From the NCBI RefSeq assembly GCF_011440305.1, contig NZ_JAAOIW010000003.1:613577-677576 (forward strand): a stretch of DNA of 64,000 nucleotides. The letters are read 5' to 3'. Origin of the DNA: Paenibacillus agricola. GTDB lineage: Bacteria > Bacillota > Bacilli > Paenibacillales > NBRC-103111. Position 1 is the stretch's first letter. Each line of letters opens with the position of its first letter. The notes beneath the pieces are model-generated. The model saw only the letters and a program-made list of their open reading frames with translations, had not been told where the DNA came from and searched no databases. The position numbers and the translations under genes are program-made. Positions 28,029 through 35,480 of this stretch are shown in pieces.

Positions 28029-28127
28029 CCCTAAATGATATGGAATTTTTTTCTTTACGAAATTGATGATTAAATTATTTAAAAATGCTTATTATGTTTA
28101 ATAATACCTACGAAGGAGGTGTTGGTT

Positions 28128-28343
28128 ATGCAAGAGCTATTAGCTTCAAGCCCGATTATGGAAATAAATCCAGATATTCCGCCAGAGGTAACACCCCATC
28201 CGAATCCCATTCCGGAAATATCACCAAAGTCATCACCAGAAGTAAATCCGAATCCGATTCCGGAAATTTCGCCGCAACCCCAAAAAACACCTGAAATCAG
28301 TCCGCCCGTAGTTCCTGAAATTCCTGATCAAAAACCTATTTAG
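28128..28343 (+). CDS. Small proline-rich repeat protein
   Basis: 71 residues, almost entirely short proline/glutamate repeats: MEINPDIPPEV, NPIPEISPKSSPEV, NPNPIPEISPQPQ, KTPEISPPVVPEIP. The NPIPEISP unit occurs twice at protein and DNA level. No signal peptide, cysteine or membrane segment. GGAGGTG precedes the ATG by 6-8 nt, and a terminator follows, so it is a real single-gene unit. Function unknown; it could be a spore or surface component, but nothing in the sequence proves that. Confidence 0.72.
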   Translation: MQELLASSPIMEINPDIPPEVTPHPNPIPEISPKSSPEVNPNPIPEISPQPQKTPEISPPVVPEIPDQKPI

Positions 28344-28369
28344 AGGACAGCCACTCTATAGTATAAGGT

Positions 28370-28405
28370 AAAAAGAAGCTTCCATTCAATATGGAGCTTC
28401 TTTTT
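28370..28405. terminator. Terminator after the proline-rich gene
   Basis: The arm 28370-28385 (AAAAAGAAGCTTCCAT) pairs with 28391-28405 (ATGGAGCTTCTTTTT) with one bulge. T-runs occur in both directions. Confidence 0.88.
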
Positions 28406-28460
28406 ATGGTTCCCATCTATGTTAGGGTGTACTATGTAGAAAGACGGCTTGGTTCCTATT

Positions 28461-28814
28461 TTAGCTGCTCGATATTTTCAACAATCCTTCAACACTTTCG
28501 TTAATAAATGCATAGGCCTCATATCCCACGGTTTCCGTATAGACCACCATTGGTGTCAGCACAAAATCCAAACCAGGCTTAAGCGATTGAAAATTTTGGG
28601 CAATCCCTTTAATAGTCATTATCGCTTCTTCATCGACATGAAACAGAATACCATCCACTTTGTCTTCTCCAAAATCCATCACATTAAATCCTAAATCGGT
28701 ATCATATAATGAACCTTTTACCCATGCATGCTTGGAAACTACAGTAAGCCCACGTTTCAAAATCACATTAGAGTTATATTGATTAGCGACGATCCCATAT
28801 GAAAAAAAATGCAT
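28461..28814 (-). CDS. Gamma-glutamylcyclotransferase/AIG2-like small protein
   Basis: 117 residues. The N terminus MHFFSYGIVANQYNSNVI resembles the YGTL substrate loop of GGCT-fold proteins; VKGSLYDTDLGF, DGILFHVDEE and a C-terminal YTETVGYEAYAFIN fit the rest of the fold. The YGTL Thr is replaced, so activity is uncertain. AGAGGT lies 8 nt before the ATG. Substrate unknown. Confidence 0.62.
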   Translation of the reverse strand: MHFFSYGIVANQYNSNVILKRGLTVVSKHAWVKGSLYDTDLGFNVMDFGEDKVDGILFHVDEEAIMTIKGIAQNFQSLKPGLDFVLTPMVVYTETVGYEAYAFINESVEGLLKISSS

Positions 28815-28913
28815 GTATGTATACCTCTTTTGGATTTTCTTTTTAGTATATATAACAACTGTTAGGAAACAATTAGAAAAGCTTTAGGTTTATGTTCTTC
28901 TGGACATTCTTCC

Positions 28914-29129
28914 TTATTCCTTGGCCCAGACATCGTCCATAAGCTTAGCGATCTTCTGCTCTCTTAGCTTAGTGGCTGAAGCATCAGCTATCCACAGCCC
29001 TTTCACAAACTCAACAGCATGGCCTGGCCGGACATCTCGGGCTACCTTACTACGGTGGACATCGGTGGTTACACCATCTATTTCAATAACATAGATCTTT
29101 CCCTCAATACGGTCAACGATACCCTTCAA
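28914..29129 (-). CDS. DUF3006-domain protein
   Basis: 71-residue small beta-rich protein, MKGIVDRIEGKIYVIEIDG, the DUF3006 signature. Start TTG at 29129, two bases after the stop of the upstream MBL gene, so they are one operon. DUF3006 genes are repeatedly paired with ComEC-like MBL hydrolases; role unknown. Confidence 0.8.
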   Translation of the reverse strand: MKGIVDRIEGKIYVIEIDGVTTDVHRSKVARDVRPGHAVEFVKGLWIADASATKLREQKIAKLMDDVWAKE

Positions 29130-29131
29130 GC

Positions 29132-30061
29132 TTACTTCGCCTTCCTTTCCGTCGCAACAGAGACTTGGTTCCCGTCAGAAACTAGCGTAACGGTACCCTG
29201 AAGATCATTACGGAATACCTCAGCACCCGCTTTAGTTAATCGACTTAAAATGGTTTTTTCTGGATGCCCGTAATTGTTATCTTTTCCCGATTGGATAACC
29301 GCATACTTCGGATTGACCTGCTTCAAAAAAGCCAGGGAAGTCGATGACTTCGACCCATGATGGCCAACGCCCAGAACGGTTGCCGAAAGGTCAACGCCTG
29401 ATTTGAGCATGTCCTTCTCGCTAGCGGCTTCTGCGTCACCGGTCAACAGGAACGAAGTGCTGCCAAAGGTCACCTTAATGACGGCACTCATATTATTGGG
29501 ATCGCCATAGGTTTCAACAGGAGCAATCATCTCCAGCTTTACGGATTTATCCCATTCCAGTGAAAGTCCGGCTTTAGCCGTTTGCACCTGCAGGCTTTTA
29601 TTCTTGACTGATTCCAATACAGATTCAAAGGTCTTGGTGGTGGACGAGACCTTTGGCATATAAATTTTCCCTACGCTTGCATAGTCAATTACCTTATCAA
29701 GTCCCCCGATATGGTCGGCATCCGGATGGGTGCCCACGATCAGATCCAACCTCTCGATATGGTACTTCTTTAGGTAATCGACCATTACCTGCTCTTTATC
29801 GTTATTGCCAGCATCGATTAGCATCGTTTTGCCTGAAGGGCTGATCAGTAGCTGGCTGCCTCCCTGCCCCACATCGAGAAAGATAACCCGCAGCTTACCA
29901 TCGGGCTGCAGATTGGTATTCGTGGCTTCAGTCTCGCTAACCGTAGCTACCCCAGAGGTAGTTTCGGTCTCGTCAACCGTTACTAGCCATACATAGCCTA
30001 CCAGTATAACCAAAGCTAAACCTATAATTCCCATTAACCAACGATATGAAGTTTTCAACAT
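29132..30061 (-). CDS. ComEC-like MBL-fold hydrolase, membrane-anchored or secreted
   Basis: 309 residues with an N-terminal hydrophobic segment (residues 8-27), then a metallo-beta-lactamase domain matching the C-terminal part of ComEC/Rec2: VIFLDVGQGGSQLLIS, LIDAGNNDKE, the metal motif THPDADHIGG (near residue 109), LLTGDAEAASE and GHHGSKSS. The free-standing version lacks the ComEC channel, so it is probably an extracytoplasmic phosphodiesterase or nuclease rather than a DNA-uptake pore. Confidence 0.85.
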   Translation of the reverse strand: MLKTSYRWLMGIIGLALVILVGYVWLVTVDETETTSGVATVSETEATNTNLQPDGKLRVIFLDVGQGGSQLLISPSGKTMLIDAGNNDKEQVMVDYLKKYHIERLDLIVGTHPDADHIGGLDKVIDYASVGKIYMPKVSSTTKTFESVLESVKNKSLQVQTAKAGLSLEWDKSVKLEMIAPVETYGDPNNMSAVIKVTFGSTSFLLTGDAEAASEKDMLKSGVDLSATVLGVGHHGSKSSTSLAFLKQVNPKYAVIQSGKDNNYGHPEKTILSRLTKAGAEVFRNDLQGTVTLVSDGNQVSVATERKAK

Positions 30062-30226
30062 CTGCTAGTATGCGCTCCCCTGATGCCATTTTCTTCCCAT
30101 TATAACCTAAGATTCAGATTTGTTGCACAACTTTTCTTAACCCAGCGGCTTGACGAGCACCTGCAGCGTCCATTTCTTCATATCGATAAATACGTATTTT
30201 ATTCGAAAATGATTTATGGTATATTC

Positions 30227-30323
30227 GGCATTACCTAATATTATTAATGCCCAAGGCGAGCAGTCCGGCTTTGAGGCCTGCTTATCAGCTTGAACGGGAA
30301 CGGCGTCAGTACAAAACCGTTCC
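30227..30323 (+). other. Structured leader candidate in the 366-bp gap before the oxidoreductase
   Basis: Three consecutive hairpins: GGCATTA/TTAATGCC (30227-30251), AGCAGTCCGGC/GGCCTGCT (30259-30282) and GGAACGG/CCGTTCC (30297-30323). They are followed by a GGGACTG microrepeat (30367-30391) and the GGAGG site of the gene at 30428. No T-tract and no riboswitch class I recognise. The rest of 30062-30427 holds nothing else I can identify. Confidence 0.35.
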
Positions 30324-30427
30324 GCTGTCGTCTCTCCAGTGAATATCCCCTCCCACAGATTAAGACTGGGACTGGGACACTGGGACTGGAACTAAGAAAA
30401 ATTTATCCGAATTGGAGGCGCTAAATT

Positions 30428-31438
30428 ATGAATTTTGCTATTATCGGTACGGGTATGATCAGCCACATTCATGCTGAAGTCATTCAATCGCTGGACGGCC
30501 ATCATTTAACTTGGGTACATAGCCGTAATGAGCGGTATGGGGCAGATTTTGCCCGAAAATATGGCTGCAAGCATTCGACGGATTTGGAAATGCTGCTGAT
30601 GGCTTCCGATATTGATGCTGTTGCTATTTGCACACCAAGCGGGACGCATGCAGAGCTGATTATTCAGGCAGCCCAGCACCACAAGCATGTGCTTGTAGAA
30701 AAACCTCTGGATATTGCTTTGGAGCAAGCTGATGAAGCCATCCAGGTATGCAAGGAAAACGGCGTTAAGCTTGGGGTGATTTTTCAACTTCGATTTATGG
30801 AGGAGACGAAAAAAGCAAAACGCATATTGGAGGAAGGCTTGTTAGGTGCACTTATCGAGGTAGACACTTATATGAAATTTTACCGTCCGGAAACTTATTA
30901 TGAGAACAGCTCATGGAAAGGGAAACAAGAGTTGGATGGCGGGGGCGCCCTGATGAACCAAGGCATTCACGGGATCGATCTATTGCTGTGGTTAGCAGGT
31001 TCAGTCTCTTCTGTGACCGCACAGGTTAAAACACTCAAGCATGCAATAGAAGTCGAGGATACCGCTGCCGCTATTGTCAATTTTGCCAATGGAGCCATGG
31101 GCATTATCCAAGGGACGACCTCGATCTACCCCGACCATCCCCAGCTATTGACGTTCCACGGGACGAAGGGCACGCTTGAATTAGCGGGAACCGAGGTTCC
31201 TTATATTCGGACTTTGCACATTCAGGATCGTCCTGAGCTGACGATTAACCATCCCGCTGTCCCCGTGGACCATTTGGGCGAAGCGCACAAACAGCAATAT
31301 ATCGATTTCATCGAGGCCATTGAGCAAGACAGGCAGCCCTTGGTCAATGGAGCCGAAGGAAGAAAGTCGCTGCAATTGGTGAAAAGCATTTATCAATCCT
31401 CATTGGAGCGGCGAACCGTAGAGGTGCCGCAACGGTAA
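30428..31438 (+). CDS. Gfo/Idh/MocA-family oxidoreductase
   Basis: NAD(P)-dependent sugar or inositol-type dehydrogenase, 336 residues. N-terminal Rossmann domain IGTGMISHIHAEVI (residues 4-17), VAICTPSGTHAE, and the family EKP motif HVLVEKPLDI (near residue 92). The C-terminal domain carries GGGALMNQGIHGIDLLLWL with the active-site Asp/His. GGAGG lies 9 nt before the ATG. It is a single gene; substrate not evident from context. Confidence 0.88.
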   Translation: MNFAIIGTGMISHIHAEVIQSLDGHHLTWVHSRNERYGADFARKYGCKHSTDLEMLLMASDIDAVAICTPSGTHAELIIQAAQHHKHVLVEKPLDIALEQADEAIQVCKENGVKLGVIFQLRFMEETKKAKRILEEGLLGALIEVDTYMKFYRPETYYENSSWKGKQELDGGGALMNQGIHGIDLLLWLAGSVSSVTAQVKTLKHAIEVEDTAAAIVNFANGAMGIIQGTTSIYPDHPQLLTFHGTKGTLELAGTEVPYIRTLHIQDRPELTINHPAVPVDHLGEAHKQQYIDFIEAIEQDRQPLVNGAEGRKSLQLVKSIYQSSLERRTVEVPQR

Positions 31439-31442
31439 CGGT

Positions 31443-31490
31443 AAAAGCCCTTGATCCCGAAGGATGGGGCTTCGAGATAGAGGGCTTTTT
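31443..31490. terminator. Terminator (family A) between the oxidoreductase and the zinc-ribbon gene
   Basis: AAAAGCCCT (31443-31451) pairs with AGGGCTTTT (31481-31489) around a GATCCCGAAGGATGGGG inner element. Both convergent genes can use it. The same core recurs at 32146, 32577, 33072 and 33694. Confidence 0.85.
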
Positions 31491-31493
31491 GTA

Positions 31494-31706
31494 TTACATT
31501 TTCAAAGAAATATATCCTTCTTTAATAAACATTCTGATTTTTTTTAGTGAAATTTTTGTTGAAGTAGATATTTCCATCATGTTTGATAAAGGTTGTTTCT
31601 CTATATAGAAACGTATAGCTTTATATTCCTCTGTGCAAGATTCACAAATCAAATGAATCACGGGCTTTAAAAACCCACAGTAAGGGCATAAATTGTTGTT
31701 GCCCAT
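31494..31706 (-). CDS. Small zinc-ribbon protein, YvyF-like
   Basis: 70 residues with CPYC (residues 7-10) and CESC near residue 21 as a four-Cys zinc site, then a helix-turn-helix-like C terminus MMEISTSTKISLKKIRMFIKEGYI. The layout matches the YvyF/TIGR03826 flagellar-operon protein, but no flagellar gene is nearby. AGAGGAG lies 5 nt before the ATG. Confidence 0.72.
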   Translation of the reverse strand: MGNNNLCPYCGFLKPVIHLICESCTEEYKAIRFYIEKQPLSNMMEISTSTKISLKKIRMFIKEGYISLKM

Positions 31707-31801
31707 ATAATCTCCTCTCTAATAGAAAAATAAAAAAAAAGACACACTGCCTTACATTAACTCTAGGAAGGTGTCTATGGAAGGCGTCCGCCTAATCAAA
31801 G

Positions 31802-31972
31802 TCAATCCCATTTTGGTTGGGTTTTCACCTTTGTTCGGAATATACTTTTTTTGTTTTTTTTGTTTTCCAAAATTCGTTTGATACCAAAGATCAGACGTTT
31901 GTATCTCATATCATCATTATAACTTAATTTTCTTAGTTCAGTAAAAAAAATATCGTTTTGAATTCTAGCCAT
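31802..31972 (-). CDS. Possible short lysine-rich protein or gene remnant
   Basis: A 56-codon frame MARIQNDIFFTELRKLSYNDD...RLIFGIKRILENKKNKK. The only upstream purine run (AGGGAG) touches the ATG. The frame also extends upstream as ILKSVGQSCLRE without a start, so it may be the tail of a larger decayed gene. It lies in the 556-bp gap 31707-32263. The rest of that gap holds a short imperfect hairpin near 31741-31775 and one family A hairpin at 32146. Confidence 0.3.
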   Translation of the reverse strand: MARIQNDIFFTELRKLSYNDDMRYKRLIFGIKRILENKKNKKSIFRTKVKTQPKWD

Positions 31973-32145
31973 CTCCCTTAAACATGATTGGCCTACAGAC
32001 TTTAGGATACTTAATTAAGCTATCTTCATTATAAACAATTCTAACGACCTATTGTAGATGAAGAAGTTCACTAATTTAGTAATATTTCGATCATTTTTCG
32101 ACATTTTTCAGCATCAATTGACTTTAGTCATGTTTGGTGTGTATC

Positions 32146-32180
32146 AAAAAAAGCCCGCGTCCCGAAGGAAGAGGGCATTT
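32146..32180. terminator. Family A terminator-like hairpin
   Basis: AAAAAAAGCCC...GGGCATTT (32146-32180) with the shared core GTCCCGAAGGAAGA. Degenerate copy; minus-strand T-run. Confidence 0.6.
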
Positions 32181-32263
32181 CTGTATTTATATACAATGAG
32201 GGCAACATTGTCTCATTCAGTGTTTTTCCAAGTCAAGGCCTGACTCCAAGTGATGCACTTCCC

Positions 32264-32464
32264 TCAGGCTACACCTTCCGGGCGAGGACTAGCATGGTGA
32301 GTAGTCCCTCCCATTAACCCTTGAAAATGTTTCGCTCTTTCCAAATGAAACGCCCGTAACTGATCATGATAATGGTGCATTTTCATGTGCCAATCATGCA
32401 TTTGCTTCCAGTATGTTGCGTGATCCTGGGTATACATAGGCATTTGTTGATGAGTAAAAGACAT
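32264..32464 (-). CDS. Small His/Met-rich protein
   Basis: 66 residues, very rich in His, Met, Gln and aromatic residues (HDWHMKMHHYHDQLRAFHLERAKHF). No signal peptide or membrane segment. GAGGAGTG lies about 11 nt before the ATG. Composition suggests metal binding or a spore-associated protein, but I recognise no family. The 324-bp gap upstream (32465-32788) contains only a family A hairpin at 32577 and the ribosome binding site of the next gene. Confidence 0.6.
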   Translation of the reverse strand: MSFTHQQMPMYTQDHATYWKQMHDWHMKMHHYHDQLRAFHLERAKHFQGLMGGTTHHASPRPEGVA

Positions 32465-32576
32465 TTCCGATTACCACTCCTCGATATTGTGAATAGCTTA
32501 CGACATCAGTCTATGGAGACATCTCTTTAAGGAACACGGCAATTGCCTATAATAGGTGAAATCCACTGAAGAAATC

Positions 32577-32613
32577 AAAAAGAGCCCGCGTCCCGAAGTT
32601 AAGGAAGGCTTTT
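32577..32613. terminator. Family A terminator-like hairpin
   Basis: AAAAAGAGCCCGCGTCCCGAAG...AAGGCTTTT, a degenerate copy with GCCC/GGCT arms and T-runs on both sides. Confidence 0.5.
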
Positions 32614-32788
32614 ATATTCGCAACGCTTGGGATGATGGTAAGGAAAAGTTTCCTGACCTTTAATGATCATTCTGTAATATGCTCGTATGCATGGGAGGTT
32701 AATGGGATCGAGTAATAAAGAAACATTTAACAGATAAAATACGTACGTATTAGATGGAGATTATAAAACATTGTATGGAGGTAATATA

Positions 32789-33055
32789 GTGAATAGGTAT
32801 GCTTTCTATATAGTTATCTCATCATTTACGCTAATATTCCCTATATGCGCCATTTTGTATGGCTTATGGGATGCCAACCAACCAAAAGTTGGACCAGTGG
32901 GAGATGGAGTTAAGCCACCTTCTTTCCAACAGCTTATACCGTTATTCTGTGGAATATTTATAGGAGCCACAAATTTACCTATTTCAATTATACGTTATCT
33001 AAATTATAAGAAATCAATAAATGTTAAAGACAAGAGCGCTTCAGCGAACACTTGA
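32789..33055 (+). CDS. Small two-TM membrane protein
   Basis: 88 residues starting at GTG 32789, with GGAGG 7 nt upstream. Two hydrophobic segments (residues 5-25 and about 47-68) flank a short PKVGPVGDGVKPP loop. Unknown family. A family A terminator follows at 33072. Confidence 0.6.
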   Translation: MNRYAFYIVISSFTLIFPICAILYGLWDANQPKVGPVGDGVKPPSFQQLIPLFCGIFIGATNLPISIIRYLNYKKSINVKDKSASANT

Positions 33056-33373
33056 GTTCAGCAAAAGCAACAAAAAGCCCCTGATCCCAAAGGATGAGGG
33101 CTTTTCATGTGTGTATCCAATGATATGACTGTTGTGATAATAATTTGGGAGGTCTAAACGTATTTTTATTGATTTCTTTCTTTCTCCTTGGGCTATAAAT
33201 TTTCGTAGCTCGGTATCTATTGGAGTTTTTAATCCCATCTCTTTAACTATAAGACGTAACATAGCAATGGTGAATTTTTGTCGCACGAATACAATATTAA
33301 AAAATAACCCCATAGCAATGATGATGATGATGGTCCACATCATCATCAACAGATCACTCATAGAACTGGTCAT
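33041..33373 (-). CDS. Small membrane-anchored protein whose frame runs through a terminator
   Basis: 110 codons. One N-terminal membrane helix (residues 8-30), then a charged region LRKFIAQGERKKSIKIRLDL. The last 20 residues (KPSSFGIRGFLLLLL...) are encoded by the family A hairpin at 33072-33106, so the original stop was probably lost. GGTGGTG precedes the ATG. It overlaps the end of the convergent gene by 15 bases. Unknown function. Confidence 0.5.
   Translation of the reverse strand: MTSSMSDLLMMMWTIIIIIAMGLFFNIVFVRQKFTIAMLRLIVKEMGLKTPIDTELRKFIAQGERKKSIKIRLDLPNYYHNSHIIGYTHEKPSSFGIRGFLLLLLNSSVR
33072..33106. terminator. Family A bidirectional terminator
   Basis: AAAAAGCCC (33072-33080), inner GATCCCAAAGGAT, then GGGCTTTT (33098-33105). 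It is convergently used and lies inside the 3' end of the minus-strand frame 33041-33373. Confidence 0.75.
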
Positions 33374-33438
33374 TTAATCACCACCTATAAATTAGATCGA
33401 ACTCGATAGTATATTTTGATAATGAAAACTGCCCTGGC

Positions 33439-33624
33439 CTATCCATGATTAGAATCATTCTCAAGACGAAGGTTGATTTTACGAAGCTCCAGTTCAATGC
33501 CTTCTAATCTTTTTTTGTTTTCGTTAGAGTTCTTTACTAACGTTACCGCTGCATAGATAATAAAAACCCAGAATGCCAAAGTCAATATTTGAATAATAGC
33601 TGCGTAAATTGAAAATGCTCCCAT
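33439..33624 (-). CDS. Small membrane protein with C-terminal coiled coil
   Basis: 61 residues from ATG 33624 (an earlier ATG at 33636 abuts the AAAGGA site). One membrane helix (residues 5-28), then a charged helix NSNENKKRLEGIELELRKINLRLEN. Same size and layout as many uncharacterised Bacillota inner-membrane proteins. Confidence 0.55.
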   Translation of the reverse strand: MGAFSIYAAIIQILTLAFWVFIIYAAVTLVKNSNENKKRLEGIELELRKINLRLENDSNHG

Positions 33625-33693
33625 TAAACATCGCATTCCTTTCTATTCCAATTCATCCAAATTCTTATTATACACAGTTATCTGCCTTTAGAC

Positions 33694-33726
33694 AAAAAAA
33701 CCTCGATCGCGAAGGATGAGGGCTTA
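33694..33726. terminator. Family A terminator-like hairpin
   Basis: AAAAAAACCTCGATCGCGAAGGATGAGGGCTT. The arms are weaker than in the other copies but the GAT/CGCGAAGGAT core is retained. Confidence 0.45.
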
Positions 33727-33760
33727 TAGCTTATATGAGTTATACTGACTTCGACTTCGT

Positions 33761-33964
33761 TTATCTGCATGCCTGGAACTGTGAACACCCCCAAAGCTTC
33801 TTACCTTCTTTGCTTTTTCGTAGAAGCATTTCGGATCCACAGGAACATTTCATTATATTGGTCGCGGCTTTCACCGAAGCTTTGCTAACTTTCAATCCAG
33901 CCTCTGAAGGCTTCCATTTCCCCCACAAGGAACGAAAACGTTTGGGATTAAGGTAAGGAAGCAT
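33761..33964 (-). CDS. Topoisomerase-type C4 zinc-finger fragment
   Basis: 67 codons. The C-terminal half CSCGSEMLLRKSKEGKKLWGCSQFQACR matches the C4 zinc finger of topoisomerase I and many NERD or restriction-type proteins. The N-terminal half is not recognised and no ribosome binding site is seen, so this may be the tail of a lost larger gene. The 110-bp stretch 33965-34075 is empty. Confidence 0.4.
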   Translation of the reverse strand: MLPYLNPKRFRSLWGKWKPSEAGLKVSKASVKAATNIMKCSCGSEMLLRKSKEGKKLWGCSQFQACR

Positions 33965-34075
33965 TTCCTGCTCTACATGGTATTTTTTAACAAACTGCTT
34001 TCAAACCTTAATTTATGAGGAAATCCACCCATATTTTTGGTTAGCTTGCAAGCATGTTCCAAAGATTGCGTTCAG

Positions 34076-34336
34076 TTATGAGTTATCGGGATTTTTGGTG
34101 AATATAGGATAACCCTCGTTAATTAAAATCTCCCTAATTGATGGTTTTGAATATAACTGTTCACGGAGGGTTTTAATCCTCAATAAAACATTTATAGCCT
34201 CATAACCATAACACTTCACATCTCCTTGTTTATCAATAGGCAAAAATTCCTGAAAATACTTAATCCAATGCGTAAGGGTTCCCCTTTTTATGTTTAACCG
34301 AACCACAAGTTCATAGTTGCGTAGATACGGCCTCAT
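34076..34336 (-). CDS. MerR-superfamily HTH protein (DNA-binding domain only)
   Basis: 86 residues from ATG 34336 (AGAAGGTG upstream). It has a winged-helix pattern YLRNYELVVRLNIKRGTLTHWIKYFQEFLP...CYGYEAINVLLRIKTLREQL, like the N-terminal domain of MerR/RacA-type proteins, with no effector domain. It follows merR after 13 nt in the same operon. Possibly a second regulator or a truncated relic. Confidence 0.58.
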   Translation of the reverse strand: MRPYLRNYELVVRLNIKRGTLTHWIKYFQEFLPIDKQGDVKCYGYEAINVLLRIKTLREQLYSKPSIREILINEGYPIFTKNPDNS

Positions 34337-34349
34337 GCTGGTCACCTTC

Positions 34350-34757
34350 TTATTTTTTCATTAATTCTTCAATAATGGGACAACTACAAATAGCCTTGTT
34401 TTCGGGGCATCTTTCTTTTAGATCTACAAGCATTTGTTCAATTCTTTTGAGATATTGAAGCTTACATTGTACGGCTCCTAACTTTTTAACCGTGATATCA
34501 TATATATCTTGGCACCTTGTTTCTTCGCGACCGAAAACATCTGTAAATTCAATAATTTCTTTTAGTGTAAATCCCAATTCTTGCATTCGTTTAATAAAAT
34601 TTAAACGGTCAACAGTTAGTTCTGAATAAATTCGGTATCCAGAATCTGAACGAATAGGTTTTGAAATTAAACCTATTCGTTCATAATATCGAATGGTTTC
34701 TTTGTTAACGCTACATTTTTCAGCCAGTTCTCCAACATGAAGATGCATTTGTATCAC
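34350..34757 (-). CDS. merR: MerR, mercury-responsive regulator
   Basis: 135 residues closely following the Gram-positive MerR pattern: the HTH HVGELAEKCSVNKETIRYYERIGLI, a long dimerisation helix, and the three mercury-ligand cysteines in TRCQDIYD, ERCPENK and CSCPIIEELMKK. Its promoter region has the MerR hallmark 19-bp spacer with an internal inverted repeat. No merA, merB or mer transporter is in the window, so it is an orphan. Confidence 0.85.
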   Translation of the reverse strand: MIQMHLHVGELAEKCSVNKETIRYYERIGLISKPIRSDSGYRIYSELTVDRLNFIKRMQELGFTLKEIIEFTDVFGREETRCQDIYDITVKKLGAVQCKLQYLKRIEQMLVDLKERCPENKAICSCPIIEELMKK

Positions 34758-34767
34758 CTCATATGCA

Positions 34768-34798
34768 GTTTAAACCCTGTACCTATGTACGTGGTCAA
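34768..34798 (-). promoter_or_regulatory. mer-type promoter/operator
   Basis: On the minus strand TTGACC (34793-34798), a 19-bp spacer (34774-34792) and TTAAAC (34768-34773). The spacer contains GTAC-ATAG-GTAC flanked by imperfect CCA/GGG arms. The over-long spacer with a central palindrome is the defining feature of MerR-activated promoters. Confidence 0.82.
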
Positions 34799-34935
34799 TA
34801 GGTCAATATATATTTACTAATTTCTTCATTTTTCATTCCACATGTTTTTCAAGAAACATAAGGTACCCTTGCAATCAGTCCATTACCAACTTCGATTTGG
34901 TTCAATCCTGTAGCGTGATATCTCCCTCAACGAGC

Positions 34936-35300
34936 ACTTCCTCCAAGGTTGATTACCGCTGAGAGAAACAAAGCGGATTTTTATGATGACAAAGAAGCCG
35001 AATTGTTAATTTAGGCTTTATACGAAGAACCAATCGGTTGGCGCTTATACTTCTTAGGCAGCTTAATAGGTGGGTTTAGACGTGGGGAGTTGCTGGCGCT
35101 GGAGTGGCCCGAAGTGAATTTCGATGAATCGACTATAAACATAATCAAAAATATTTCTATCTTTGATAAAGGGGCTGCCGTTGTCGGGTTACCTAAAGGA
35201 AGAATGGATACCTTAGGGTCTTTCGGCGAAATGGACATGCCAGAATATGTATCAAGGCTTTCTCAGTATTATTTGTCGTCCGGACAAAAAAAAGAGAACC
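34936..35300 (+). pseudogene. Tyrosine-recombinase (integrase) remnant
   Basis: The frame reads ERNKADFYDDKEAELLI, a stop, then ALYEEPIGWRLYFLGSLIGGFRRGELLALEWPEVNF. This is the box I region of phage-type tyrosine integrases with the first catalytic Arg (FRRGELLAL). The segment ends near LPKGRMD; the HxxR and Tyr parts are missing. Internal stop plus truncation make it inactive. The frame then runs into the repeat at 35269-35313. Confidence 0.8.
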
Positions 35301-35480
35301 GCCAACGGGGCGGAGGTCTCCGAAATTTAATGAGTTTTAATGGGCTGAGAAGTAAAGAAAAGCTTGCTCTATGCCCTTGTATAATAAAGGTTTAGAGCAA
35401 TTTTCGAAAATGGAGCCCTTTTATTTTCAATGCGCGCGGAATGTCGAGCAGCTCATTTCCTTCCAATTTTCCTTCCAGTT
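35269..35480. repeat. Element-border repeat, copy A (family B hairpin plus att-like segment)
   Basis: It begins with 45 bp (35269-35313) that recur at 53655-53698 with one substitution and one A-indel, including the hairpin GAGAACCGCC...GGCGG. It continues with a segment (35360-35480) that aligns on the minus strand with 47430-47536: CCTTGTATAATAAAGG-like core, ATTTTC(A), GGAAATGAGC, and a GGAAGG tandem. Interpreted as the border of an integrated element. Confidence 0.7.

Noticed and set aside
32702-32740. Eleven-codon frame with GGGAGG site before the two-TM gene
   Set aside because: Spacing to the ATG is only three bases and the peptide MGSSNKETFNR has no conserved context.
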